Origin: Betaproteobacteria bacterium
GTDB taxonomy: Bacteria > Pseudomonadota > Gammaproteobacteria > Burkholderiales > SG8-41
Direction: 5' to 3'
DNA: 44,138 nucleotides
NCBI GenBank assembly: GCA_021732605.1
Contig: JAKFUS010000048.1
Span: 1 to 44,138, forward strand
Positions 35,887 through 44,040 of the stretch are shown piece after piece; the stretch's first letter is position 1; each line of letters opens with the position of its first letter. The notes below the pieces were generated by a model. That model had not been told where the DNA came from. It saw only the letters and a list, made by a program, of their open reading frames with translations, and did not search any database. The position numbers and the translations under genes are program-made.

Positions 35887-37455
35887 CTACTTCTTCGCTT
35901 TGGGTTCCGGCGGGTCTTCGTTCTCCTGCGCAACGCGTGGACCGCTTCGGTTCGGGATTCCCGTGACCAGCTTTTCGTAGTCTGTGCGGCGCGGGTGAAT
36001 GACCACCACACCCTTGTCGTTAATGACATATTCGCGGATATCTTTGCTGTGATTGCCGCCGCGCATCTTGATGATCATGATTACCTTGCGCAGCTGGCCA
36101 TCGATCTCGACATAACGCAGGCGGATGATGTCATCGGTGAGAAACGAGATTGCGTAATGACTGAACTGCAGTGAAGTGAAGCTGTCTTCCACTTCGACCG
36201 TGCTGAGAATGGTGATCCCGACGGCCGTCAATGCGCCGATCATCCGATAGAGTGATTCGCGAAATTCGGCACGGAAACCGGGCGCCAGCGCCATCTCGAA
36301 TCCGACCAGCGAATCGATCACCAGCCGCTTTGCGCCGATCCGTTTGATGGCATCCAGGATCTCCTGCATGGTTTCATCCACCGAAAGGTCGAGCGGACGC
36401 AGGTAAAGGGCCACCAGTTTTCCTTTTTTTATCGCGTCGTTTAATTTCAGGCCGAAAGTGCCTGCCCGCTGCGTGTAGCCATCCGGGCGCTCTTCGAAGA
36501 TCGCCATGATTCCCGGTTCCCCGCGACGGATGCCTTCAGCGATAAATTGGGTGGCCAAAGCCGATTTTCCCGTCCCCGATGGCCCGGCCACCAGCAGGCT
36601 GTCGCCTTCGCGTATGCCGCCGCCCAGCATCTTGTCCAGTTCGGGTATGCCGATGGAAAGATGCTTGCGTCGCACCAGTTTGGATTTGCTGCCGACTAAT
36701 CCCAGAGTGCGCGAAAAGACCTGCACGCCAATGTCGCTGATGCGAACGGTGTGCAATCCCGGTATCGTCAACAGGCCGCGCATTTTGATAATCTGCAGTT
36801 TACGCACCACGGAATTCCGCTCGGTCACCTGCGACAGCCAGAAAATACCGTCCACCATGGTAAACAGCGGGTTGTCGCGGATCTCTTCCTCAACATATTC
36901 ACCCACCAAAAAGGTGGTGGCTTCCCAGCTGGTCATAAACTGGGTGAGGCGATGGATAAACGAATTCACCTCCAGTTCGCCCTCAACGCTGACCGCTTTG
37001 CGCGCCAGGGTGCGAAAGGAATCAACCACCACCACGCCGGCATTGGCCAGAGTGACTTGTTTGATGATTTCCTCCAGCACCGCCTCCAGATTGTTCTCCA
37101 GCACCAAATCGGACAGATTGATAAAGCGCACCGACTTGCCCAGCTTGGACTCGTCAAAGAATTCAAACTGTTGCTGATAGCGCAGCATCTTGATGACGGG
37201 TTCGCCAAGGATGGTGAAATAAAGCGCCGGTTTCTTCGGTGTCGCATTGGCGAAAGCGAATTGATGCGCCATCGTTGTTTTGCCGCAACCGGGTGAGCCG
37301 CCGATGATGTTGAAGGAGAATTCCGGGATGCCGCCGTGGAGGATTTCGTCGAGACCGGGCACGCCAGTCAGCAACTTGTGAATCCTGACTTTGTCGGGCT
37401 TTTTCACTCCTTTATTCAGCGCAGCGTGCGAAGCGGGCTTACTTTTGGTTTTCAT
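35887..37455 (-). CDS. Double-domain KaiC-like ATPase
   Basis: A 522-residue RecA-like protein with two KaiC domains. Domain 1 (about 22-250) has Walker A GSPGCGKT at 53-60 and VVVVDSF as Walker B. Domain 2 (about 260-490) has GPSGTGKS near 288 and RLVIDSLVGFE. Domain 2 keeps the Glu-Glu pair (AIFEERPD) used by KaiC for catalysis; domain 1 has GEP in that place. The C-terminal part (RLRYVEIDGQLRKVIMIIKM, then SKDIREYVINDKG) is close to cyanobacterial KaiC, but no KaiA or KaiB gene is near. ATG 37455 overlaps the upstream gene by 17 bases; an in-frame GTG lies two codons earlier. It is probably a phospho-switch or signalling ATPase, not a clock. Confidence 0.93.
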   Translation of the reverse strand: MKTKSKPASHAALNKGVKKPDKVRIHKLLTGVPGLDEILHGGIPEFSFNIIGGSPGCGKTTMAHQFAFANATPKKPALYFTILGEPVIKMLRYQQQFEFFDESKLGKSVRFINLSDLVLENNLEAVLEEIIKQVTLANAGVVVVDSFRTLARKAVSVEGELEVNSFIHRLTQFMTSWEATTFLVGEYVEEEIRDNPLFTMVDGIFWLSQVTERNSVVRKLQIIKMRGLLTIPGLHTVRISDIGVQVFSRTLGLVGSKSKLVRRKHLSIGIPELDKMLGGGIREGDSLLVAGPSGTGKSALATQFIAEGIRRGEPGIMAIFEERPDGYTQRAGTFGLKLNDAIKKGKLVALYLRPLDLSVDETMQEILDAIKRIGAKRLVIDSLVGFEMALAPGFRAEFRESLYRMIGALTAVGITILSTVEVEDSFTSLQFSHYAISFLTDDIIRLRYVEIDGQLRKVIMIIKMRGGNHSKDIREYVINDKGVVVIHPRRTDYEKLVTGIPNRSGPRVAQENEDPPEPKAKK

Positions 37456-37888
37456 GGGCACTTTGATTTGCTAATTCCGAATCATTGATCTTGATTTTCG
37501 GCCACACCTCACGCAGCAGTCCCAGCGTTATTTTCTCGCCAACCAGAGTCACCATTAACCCAAGTAAATGCGCGAACAGAACGCTGTAGCCTTCGATCAG
37601 TTGTTCCGGTGTGACCTGCGTGCCAAATCCACCCGTTGCCTCCAAAGTGCCGTCCGCATTCACCCGCACCATGCTCAGCCACTGAACATCGGCTTTGGCC
37701 AGCGCGAGTGCGCGTGTCAGCAAGGCCCGAAAACCGCCATTCCCCATCAGCAAAGCAAGCTGCGGTTGCAGCTTCTCGATAACCCGGAAAGACTCCTCCG
37801 TGATGATCTCGGCAGATTTATTGATTTTCGTTTCATGCGTCATCAGACGAAGGGAAAAACTCATGATTTGTGGAGTAACTCGGTCCAT
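37439..37888 (-). CDS. Uncharacterised protein, first gene of the KaiC operon
   Basis: A 149-residue protein if started at ATG 37888; ATG 37864 or 37843 are also possible and none has a strong ribosome-binding site. From THETKINKS on it is a soluble, mostly helical protein (EESFRVIEKLQPQLALLMGN, GGFRALLTRALALAKADVQW), then a short strand (LSMVRVNADGTLEA) and a hydrophobic helix (GYSVLFAHLLGLMVTLVGEK). I recall similar unnamed proteins beside KaiC-like genes in proteobacteria; this is memory only. It is not KaiB, which has a thioredoxin-like sequence. Its stop overlaps the KaiC-like start, so they are coupled and may bind each other. A pentanucleotide repeat lies just before the start. Confidence 0.75.
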   Translation of the reverse strand: MDRVTPQIMSFSLRLMTHETKINKSAEIITEESFRVIEKLQPQLALLMGNGGFRALLTRALALAKADVQWLSMVRVNADGTLEATGGFGTQVTPEQLIEGYSVLFAHLLGLMVTLVGEKITLGLLREVWPKIKINDSELANQSAHENQK

Positions 37889-37903
37889 TTTTAGTCGCTG
37901 ATG

Positions 37904-37928
37904 ATTGCATTGCATTGCATTGCATTGC
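37904..37928. repeat. Five tandem copies of ATTGC
   Basis: A perfect pentanucleotide repeat (GCAAT on the minus strand), 16 bases upstream of the first possible start of the KaiC operon. On the minus strand the reading frame of the first gene is open through the repeat and the repeat itself holds ATG triplets, so copy number could change either promoter spacing or which upstream ATG is in frame. Confidence 0.9.
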
Positions 37929-38118
37929 ACGGCGCTGGCGCAGTCTCTGAATTTCGGCCAGCAGGAGAATCCAAAGTAACTGCGGGCCAATCGACTATCT
38001 GTGCGGTATCGTACCCCCCCACCGATTTATCTTCGCGGCGTGTGTTGAAACTGCCGCAACAATGCCAAGCGGCATTCCGCACGCCTGAGCCAGGACGGCC
38101 AAGGCGTGAATAACGGCG

Positions 38119-38910
38119 CTATGCCGCCAACTCCATCGGCAGCAGCCGGTCATATTTCTCCTGCACCACGGCATAACATTCGCAGACGCGTTGCTCCAGC
38201 CCCTTGCGGTTGAGCACGGTGATACGGCCGCGCGAATAGCGGATGAGTCCCGCCTTCTGCAGCTTGGTCGCGCCCTCTGTCACGCCTTCGCGCCGTACCC
38301 CGAGCATGTTGGCGATCAGCTCCTGCGTCATCAGCAGTTCGTTACCCGGCAGACGGTCCAGGCTCAGCAGCAGGCAACGGCACAATTGCTGGTCCAGTGA
38401 ATGATGCCGGTTGCAAACGGCGGTTTGCGACATTTGCGTGATCAGCGCCTGGGTGTAGCGCAGCAGCAGGTGCGTCACCGGTCCGCCCCGCTCGAATTCT
38501 TCCTTCATGATCTGCGCCTTCAACCGATATCCCTTGCCGGCGCTTTGCACCACGGCACGACTGGGCGTCGAATTGCCGCCCATGAACAGCGAGATGCCGA
38601 CGATGCCTTCATTGCCGACGACGGCTATTTCGGCCGAGTCGCCATTTTTCATCACGTAGAGCAGAGAAACGATGGCCGAGGTCGGGAAATACACATGGCT
38701 ACCGATGCTGCCTGAGGCATAAAGCACGCGGCCCAGCGGCATCTCGACCAATTCAAGCTTTGGCAGCCAGAGCTTCAGTGCCGGGTCCGGCAACGCCGCG
38801 AGCAACAGATTCAATTTTATTTCGTGCGCACTGGCCACTACGGGTGTGCGGTGTGATGCGGGTAACGTAGCGTTGACAGGGGGCTTTCTTGGACGCGGTG
38901 AAACAGTCAT
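38119..38910 (-). CDS. Crp/Fnr-family transcriptional regulator (copy 2)
   Basis: A 263-residue regulator of the same subfamily as the one at 20771-21517. A variable N-terminus of about 30 residues is followed by the cyclic-nucleotide-binding-like domain (about 50-165: AIVSLLYVMKNGDSAEIAVV, GNEGIVGISLFMGG) and a Crp-type helix-turn-helix (MTQELIANMLGVRREGVTEG). The shared QTAVCNRHHSLDQQLCRCLL region is nearly identical in both copies. It lacks an FNR-type cysteine cluster. It lies 230 bases upstream of the KaiC operon on the same strand and could be its regulator or its first transcribed gene. Confidence 0.9.
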   Translation of the reverse strand: MTVSPRPRKPPVNATLPASHRTPVVASAHEIKLNLLLAALPDPALKLWLPKLELVEMPLGRVLYASGSIGSHVYFPTSAIVSLLYVMKNGDSAEIAVVGNEGIVGISLFMGGNSTPSRAVVQSAGKGYRLKAQIMKEEFERGGPVTHLLLRYTQALITQMSQTAVCNRHHSLDQQLCRCLLLSLDRLPGNELLMTQELIANMLGVRREGVTEGATKLQKAGLIRYSRGRITVLNRKGLEQRVCECYAVVQEKYDRLLPMELAA

Positions 38911-38937
38911 GGCGGGCCGTATGGATGGGCTTGGAGT

Positions 38938-39174
38938 TTAGATTTCCACGAAGCGGGGATTATGGAAAGCAAACAAGGACTTGTATGCTCGGTAACGCAC
39001 AAACGCAGCAATGGCCCGGCGGCATACCGGTTTGCCCTGTCTGATTTGCAAGCCAGCCCGGTGCAGCGCCTGGATCGCGGCACTGCCTTGCTGGCGGGAG
39101 CCACGCCAGCCCAACACGCCGCGCTGCGTGGATGACTCAGCGTGTATGAGGCCATAAGGGCCACGAGCAGCCAC
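38938..39174 (-). CDS. Doubtful small open reading frame
   Basis: 78 codons from a GTG at 39174 to 38938, Arg/Gly/Ala-rich (RGVLGWRGSRQQGSAAIQAL, GKPVCRRAIAAFVRYRAYKS). There is no convincing ribosome-binding site and I do not recognise a family. It may be a worn gene or a chance frame. Around it, 38911-39326 holds no other gene; the part at 39270-39320 is AT-rich with two GTTTAAA copies (39275, 39286). Confidence 0.2.
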   Translation of the reverse strand: MAARGPYGLIHAESSTQRGVLGWRGSRQQGSAAIQALHRAGLQIRQGKPVCRRAIAAFVRYRAYKSLFAFHNPRFVEI

Positions 39175-39326
39175 AAGCGCGAAACCAAAACCGTTGCAGC
39201 GGTTGATGGTCAGATTGACTGCAAAATTTTCGCGGCAGACTGCATTTGCCGTGAATGGGCAGAGGGGCAGGTCTGTTTAAATATTGTTTAAAATCAAATA
39301 CTTATTTTCATATTATGCGCTGGGCA

Positions 39327-39882
39327 CCTGCTCCGCCCTACGCACGCCCGCTCCGTACGGTTGGTGGCAAGCAACTGAGTGTTGCGTGTCGCGGGCAACG
39401 TTTCTTCGGGGTCGCATCCCCGCTGCGCGGGGCCCCTGCTCCGCCCTGCTCACGCCCGCTCCGCACGGTTGGTGGCAAGCAACAGAGTGTTGGGTGTCGC
39501 GGGCAACGTTTCTTCGGGGTCGCATCCCCGCTGCGCGGGGCCCCTGCTCCGCCCTGCTCACGCCCGCTCCGTACGGTTGGTGGCAAGCAACAGAGTGTTG
39601 GGTGTCGCGGGCAACGTTTCTTCGGGGTCGCATCCCCGCTGCGCGGGGCCCCTGCTCCGCCCTGCTCACGCCCGCTCCGTACGGTTGGTGGCAAGCAACA
39701 GAGTGTTGGGTGTCGCGGGCAACGTTTCTTCGGGGCCGCATCCCCGCTGCGCGGGGCCCCTGCTCCGCCCTGCTCACGCCCGCTCCGTACGGTTGGTGGC
39801 AAGCAACAGAGTGTTGGGTGTCGCGGGCAACGTTTCTTCGGAGTCGCATCCCCGCTGCGCGGGGCCCCTGCTCCGCGCTACG
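39327..39882. repeat. Tandem array of a 108-bp unit, five full copies and a partial
   Basis: Units begin with CCTGCTCCGCCC at 39327, 39435, 39543, 39651 and 39759, and a sixth partial one at 39867, so the period is exactly 108 bases. The copies are nearly identical; unit 1 differs most (TACGC for GCTCA, TGTTGCG for TGTTGGG), the others by single bases. Each carries the hairpin CCCCGC-TGC-GCGGGG. Because 108 is a multiple of three and the unit lacks stops, long reading frames appear in several frames on both strands; I consider these chance. The array ends five bases before the guaA stop. Confidence 0.93.
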
Positions 39883-39887
39883 AAACG

Positions 39888-41453
39888 TTACTCCCACTCA
39901 ATAGTAGCCGGTGGCTTACCCGAGATATCGTACACAACGCGGTTGATGCCCCGCACTTCATTAATGATGCGGTTCGAGACTTTGGCGAGCAGGCTGTACG
40001 GCAGTTCTGCCCAATGCGCGGTCATGAAGTCGGTGGTTTGGACGGCGCGCAGTGCGACCACGTATTCATAGGTGCGGCCATCGCCCATCACGCCCACTGA
40101 CTTGACCGGAAGGAATACCGCAAAAGCCTGTGCGGTTTTGTCATACCAGTCAGCCGCGCGCAGTTCTTCAATGAAAATGGCGTCGGCTGCGCGCAGCAGG
40201 TCGGCGTATTGCGCCTTGACTTCGCCGAGGATGCGCACGCCCAGCCCCGGTCCCGGAAACGGATGGCGGAACACCATGTCGCGCGGCAGGCCGAGCGCCA
40301 GGCCGAGGTCGCGCACTTCATCCTTGAACAGTTCGCGCAGCGGCTCCAGCAGTTTCAGGTGCAGCGTGTCCGGAAGGCCACCGACGTTGTGGTGTGACTT
40401 GATGGTGTGCGCTTTTTTGGTCTTGGCCCCTGCCGATTCGATGACGTCCGGATAGATCGTGCCCTGCGCCAGCCATTTGGCCTTGGGCAGTTTTGCCGAT
40501 TCGGCCTGGAAGACTTCGATGAATTCGCGGCCGATGATTTTGCGCTTTTGTTCAGGGTCGGTGACGCCAGCGAGGTGGCCCATGAACTGGTCACGGGCAT
40601 TGACGTGGATGACTTTGACACCCAGATTCTGCGCAAAGGTGGCCATCACTTGCCCGGCTTCGTTCAGGCGCAGCAGGCCGTTGTCGACGAACACGCAGGT
40701 CAGCTGTTTGCCGATCGCTTTATGGATCAATGCCGCAGCCACTGAGGAATCGACGCCACCCGACAGGCCAAGGATGACTTCCTCGTCGCCGACATCACGG
40801 CGGATTCGCGCAATGGCTTCATCGACATAGCTGGGCATGCTCCAGTCTCCCGCCAGTCCGCAGATGCCCAGCACGAAGCGTTCGATCAATGCCTTGCCCT
40901 GCGGCGTGTGCGTAACCTCGGGATGGAACTGCACAGCGTAGAACTTGCGCGCCTCGTCGGCCATGCCGGCAATCGGACAGGTTGCGTTGCTGGCCATCAA
41001 TTTGAAACCCGGCGGCAGGTCGATAACTTTGTCGCCGTGGCTCATCCACACATCGAGCATGCCGTGGCCGTCGGGCGTAGTCCGGTCCTGGATGTCTTTC
41101 AACAATGTGGTGTGGCCGTGCGCGCGCACTTCGGCATAACCAAATTCACGCACCTTGCCCATCTCAACCTTGCCGCCGAGCTGCTCCGCCATGGTTTGCA
41201 TGCCATAGCAGATGCCCAGCACCGGCACGCCCAGTTCGTACACCAGCGCCGGCGCCCGCGGTGTGCTGTCTTCCCATACGGAAGCCGGGCCACCGGACAG
41301 GATCACTCCGTCGGGTTTGAACGTCCGGATGAAGTCTTCCGTGACGTCGTGCGGATGGAGTTCGCAGTACACGTGGAGTTCGCGCACACGGCGCGCAATC
41401 AACTGGGTGTATTGCGAACCGAAATCAAGGATCAGGATTTTTTCGTGGTGCAC
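39888..41453 (-). CDS. guaA: GMP synthase (glutamine-hydrolysing)
   Basis: A 521-residue two-domain enzyme turning XMP, ATP and glutamine into GMP. The class I amidotransferase domain (1-195) has [18 protein letters not shown], Cys82 in GICYGMQ and His in QFHPEV. The ATP-pyrophosphatase domain starts near 205 with the PP-loop [10 protein letters not shown], and the dimerisation domain ends in PPATIEWE, the standard terminus. The start is GTG 41453 with a weak ribosome-binding site, 72 bases after guaB, so both are in one operon. The 108-bp repeat array begins directly past its stop. Confidence 0.97.
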   Translation of the reverse strand: MHHEKILILDFGSQYTQLIARRVRELHVYCELHPHDVTEDFIRTFKPDGVILSGGPASVWEDSTPRAPALVYELGVPVLGICYGMQTMAEQLGGKVEMGKVREFGYAEVRAHGHTTLLKDIQDRTTPDGHGMLDVWMSHGDKVIDLPPGFKLMASNATCPIAGMADEARKFYAVQFHPEVTHTPQGKALIERFVLGICGLAGDWSMPSYVDEAIARIRRDVGDEEVILGLSGGVDSSVAAALIHKAIGKQLTCVFVDNGLLRLNEAGQVMATFAQNLGVKVIHVNARDQFMGHLAGVTDPEQKRKIIGREFIEVFQAESAKLPKAKWLAQGTIYPDVIESAGAKTKKAHTIKSHHNVGGLPDTLHLKLLEPLRELFKDEVRDLGLALGLPRDMVFRHPFPGPGLGVRILGEVKAQYADLLRAADAIFIEELRAADWYDKTAQAFAVFLPVKSVGVMGDGRTYEYVVALRAVQTTDFMTAHWAELPYSLLAKVSNRIINEVRGINRVVYDISGKPPATIEWE

Positions 41454-41525
41454 GGACAGGACCGTTACGTCTGGTTTTCAGGCACCGGCGCACAGGGCGC
41501 CGGCGGAGCGATCATTCAACGCGAA

Positions 41526-42992
41526 TTATTCGACACGATAGTTCGGGGCTTCCTTGACGATCTGCACGTCGTGCACATGCGATTCGCGGATGCCGGCCGA
41601 GGTGATTTCAACAAACTCGGCTTCACGCCGGATGGCATCAATGCTGCCGCAACCCATGTAGCCCATGCTCGCGCGCAGGCCACCCATCAACTGGTGGATC
41701 AGCGGCGCCACACCACCTTTGTACGGCACGCGGCCTTCGACGCCTTCAGGTACCAGTTTCTCGGTATCGAGTTCGTCAAGTTCCTGGAAATAGCGATCAG
41801 CGGAGCCCTGCTGCATTGCGCCCAGCGAACCCATGCCGCGATACGATTTGTAGGAACGCCCCTGAAACAGTTCGATTTCGCCGGGGGATTCTTCGGTGCC
41901 GGCAAACAGGCTGCCGACCATGACCGAGTGCGCCCCGGCGGCAATCGCCTTGGCGATGTCGCCGGAATAGCGGATGCCGCCGTCGGCGATCAGCGGCACA
42001 TCGGTTTTCGCCAGTGCTTTGGCGACATTGTCGACGGCAGTGATTTGCGGTACACCGATGCCGGCAACGATGCGCGTGGTGCAGATTGAACCGGGGCCGA
42101 TACCGACTTTGACGCCGTCGACACCGTGGTCGACCAGAGCTTTGGCCGCAGAGGCCGTGGCGATGTTGCCGCCGATGATCTGCAGTTTCGGATACGTGCG
42201 TTTCAGCCAGCGCACGCGCTTCAGCACACCCTCGGAATGGCCGTGGGCGGTGTCAACGATGATGACATCGACACCGGCCTCAACCAGCGCTTCGGCACGC
42301 TCTTCCGTGCCTTCGCCGACGCCGACTGCGGCACCGACGCGCAGGCGGCCCAGTTTGTCCTTGCAGGCGTTGGGATGTTCGGAGGATTTGAGGATGTCCT
42401 TGACCGTGATCAGGCCGCGCAGTTCGAAATTCTTGTTGACCACCAGCACCCGCTCCAGCCGGTGTTTGTGCATCAGCATCCGCGCTTCTTCCCGGCTCGA
42501 ACCTTCGCGCACTGTGATCAGCCTGGCGCGCGGCGTCATGATGTTTTTGACCGGCTGGTTCAGCTTGCTTTCAAAACGCAGGTCGCGGTTGGTGACGATG
42601 CCCACCACCTTGCCGTCGGCACCGACCACCGGCAGGCCGGAGATGCGGTGCTGCCGGGTCAGGGCCAGCACGTCCTTCACCGTCATATCCTGGGTGATGG
42701 TGATCGGATCCTTGACGATGCCGCTCTCGAAACGCTTGACCTTGGTGACCTCGATCGCCTGCGCCTTCGGCGTCATGTTCTTGTGCACGATGCCGATGCC
42801 GCCTTCCTGGGCAATGGCGATGGCCAGGCGGAATTCCGTCACGGTGTCCATGGCCGCCGACAGCAGCGGTATGTTCAGGGAGATGCCGCGGGTAAGCTTG
42901 GTTTTGAGGCTGACTTCACGCGGCAGGATTGAAGAATGTGCCGGAATCAGCAGCACATCGTCGAAAGTCAGGGCTTTCTGCACCACGCGCAT
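41526..42992 (-). CDS. guaB: IMP dehydrogenase
   Basis: A 488-residue enzyme oxidising IMP to XMP with NAD, the committed step to GMP. The catalytic barrel begins with [17 protein letters not shown] and [12 protein letters not shown]; two CBS regulatory domains lie at about 90-205 ([32 protein letters not shown]); the active-site loop [13 protein letters not shown] carries the catalytic Cys, and the flap region follows in [13 protein letters not shown]. Start ATG 42992 has AAGGA upstream, giving the normal family length. First gene of the guaB-guaA operon. Confidence 0.97.
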   Translation of the reverse strand: MRVVQKALTFDDVLLIPAHSSILPREVSLKTKLTRGISLNIPLLSAAMDTVTEFRLAIAIAQEGGIGIVHKNMTPKAQAIEVTKVKRFESGIVKDPITITQDMTVKDVLALTRQHRISGLPVVGADGKVVGIVTNRDLRFESKLNQPVKNIMTPRARLITVREGSSREEARMLMHKHRLERVLVVNKNFELRGLITVKDILKSSEHPNACKDKLGRLRVGAAVGVGEGTEERAEALVEAGVDVIIVDTAHGHSEGVLKRVRWLKRTYPKLQIIGGNIATASAAKALVDHGVDGVKVGIGPGSICTTRIVAGIGVPQITAVDNVAKALAKTDVPLIADGGIRYSGDIAKAIAAGAHSVMVGSLFAGTEESPGEIELFQGRSYKSYRGMGSLGAMQQGSADRYFQELDELDTEKLVPEGVEGRVPYKGGVAPLIHQLMGGLRASMGYMGCGSIDAIRREAEFVEITSAGIRESHVHDVQIVKEAPNYRVE

Positions 42993-43169
42993 GGGATGCG
43001 TCCTTCGCAAAGCGCGGATTATAGGCGTTGAGGCGTAAACGGTAAACTGACTGCGGCGTTATTGCATTGACGGCAGAGCGCAAACTGGCTATTTTCTGTG
43101 CAGTCTTGCGTCGATCAGCAGCACGGCCGCGCCCCCAAGCCCTGTCCCAAAATAGAGCAGGTGTAAACC

Positions 43170-43616
43170 ATGAAAACGCTCCTCGCAATCCTCGCCGTCG
43201 CCGCCCTGCCGTTTACGGCGCATGCCCAGATCATGAAATGCGTCGGCGCCGGCGGCAAGATTGAATTCGCCGCCGCCTGCCCTCCCGGAACCAAGGCAGA
43301 GTCCACCGGCATCCGCAACAATCCGGCGGCCGCGTCGGCAAGTCCGCAAAAAACCCTGGCTGAACGTGACGCTGATTTCAAGAAACGTCAGCTTGAGCAA
43401 AAAGATGCCTCGAAAAAAGGCGAGGAAAAAAACCAGGAAACCGCGGACCGCAAACAGAATTGCGAAACTGCGCAGACTTACCTGCGCAGCCTGCAATCCG
43501 GTGCCCGGATCGGGAAAACCGATCCAGCAACCGGAGAGCGCGTATTCATGGAAGACAGCGATCGCGCTGCGGAAATGGCGCGGGCGCAGCGCGCAGCAGA
43601 CACCAACTGCAAGTGA
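43170..43616 (+). CDS. Exported DUF4124 domain protein
   Basis: A 148-residue protein with a signal peptide (residues 1-19, ending AHA) followed by a short DUF4124-like module (QIMKCVGAGGKIEFAAACPP, about 20-40, with its two cysteines), then a Lys/Glu/Gln-rich helical part (about 60-105) and NCETAQTYLRSLQSGARI, which recurs in such betaproteobacterial proteins. It is probably periplasmic, function unknown. It is divergent from guaB and convergent with rnfH, as in related genomes. Confidence 0.85.
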   Translation: MKTLLAILAVAALPFTAHAQIMKCVGAGGKIEFAAACPPGTKAESTGIRNNPAAASASPQKTLAERDADFKKRQLEQKDASKKGEEKNQETADRKQNCETAQTYLRSLQSGARIGKTDPATGERVFMEDSDRAAEMARAQRAADTNCK

Positions 43617-43619
43617 TCC

Positions 43620-43770
43620 GCTGGCAGTTTATTGAAAATCGTGGTTGCTGCAAAACGGCCCTGCCTTGTTGCTTGTGCAACACTCGCTTAATCAACGACC
43701 TGGCGGCGTGTGCGCTCAGTCGCTACGCTCCCAACGCGCTCGCCCATCACTTTTTCAACGGACTGCTAGC
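43620..43770. repeat. 151-bp element with imperfect terminal inverted repeats
   Basis: GCTGGCAGTTTATTGAAAA (43620-43638) pairs with TTTTCAACGGACTGCTAGC (43752-43770) at 15 of 19 positions. Inside is a small hairpin GTTGC-TTGT-GCAAC (43668-43681). There is no gene. It fills the space between two convergent genes almost exactly: it starts four bases after the DUF4124 stop and its right end includes the rnfH stop. It could be a MITE-like insertion that now serves as a two-way terminator. Confidence 0.6.
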
Positions 43771-44035
43771 GCTTTCTGCTGCGCAGGTGTCGCGCGGTTT
43801 TGGGCTCGGTGTTCAGCGGCCGGTAGATTTCCAGCCGGTCTCCCGGCTGCAGCACGGTATTGGCAGTCACCACTCTGCCGTATATCCCCACCGGTGTAAC
43901 GGCGGGATCAATGGCTGGAAACTCCTCCAACAATCCCGATCTGCGCAGTGCGACAGCGATTGTCGCGCCTTCCGCCAATTCGACTTCGCGCACGATCTGG
44001 CAGTCGGGTCGGGCATAAACGACGGAAACTTTCAT
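43766..44035 (-). CDS. rnfH: RnfH-family ubiquitin-like protein
   Basis: An 89-residue beta-grasp protein (RnfH/RatB family). It starts MKVSVVYARPDCQIVREVEL, as family members do, and has the ELAEGATIAVALRRSGLLEE helix and LQPGDRLEIYRPL turn, then a basic tail (KTARHLRSRKR). Five bases separate it from ratA, the usual pair. The molecular role is not settled. The stop codon lies within the right arm of the inverted-repeat element. Confidence 0.93.
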   Translation of the reverse strand: MKVSVVYARPDCQIVREVELAEGATIAVALRRSGLLEEFPAIDPAVTPVGIYGRVVTANTVLQPGDRLEIYRPLNTEPKTARHLRSRKR

Positions 44036-44040
44036 CGGGC

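Noticed and set aside
35887-37888. True circadian clock (kaiABC)
   Set aside because: Neither KaiA nor a KaiB-like thioredoxin fold is found, and the KaiC phosphorylation pair is altered.
39327-39882. CRISPR array
   Set aside because: The whole 108-base unit is repeated, with no short repeat separated by unique spacers, and no cas gene is near.
39255-40100. Long open reading frames in several frames on both strands over the 108-bp repeats
   Set aside because: The period is a multiple of three and the unit lacks stops, so any frame stays open. The predicted proteins are repetitive and Cys/Arg/Pro-rich, with no ribosome-binding site and no family.
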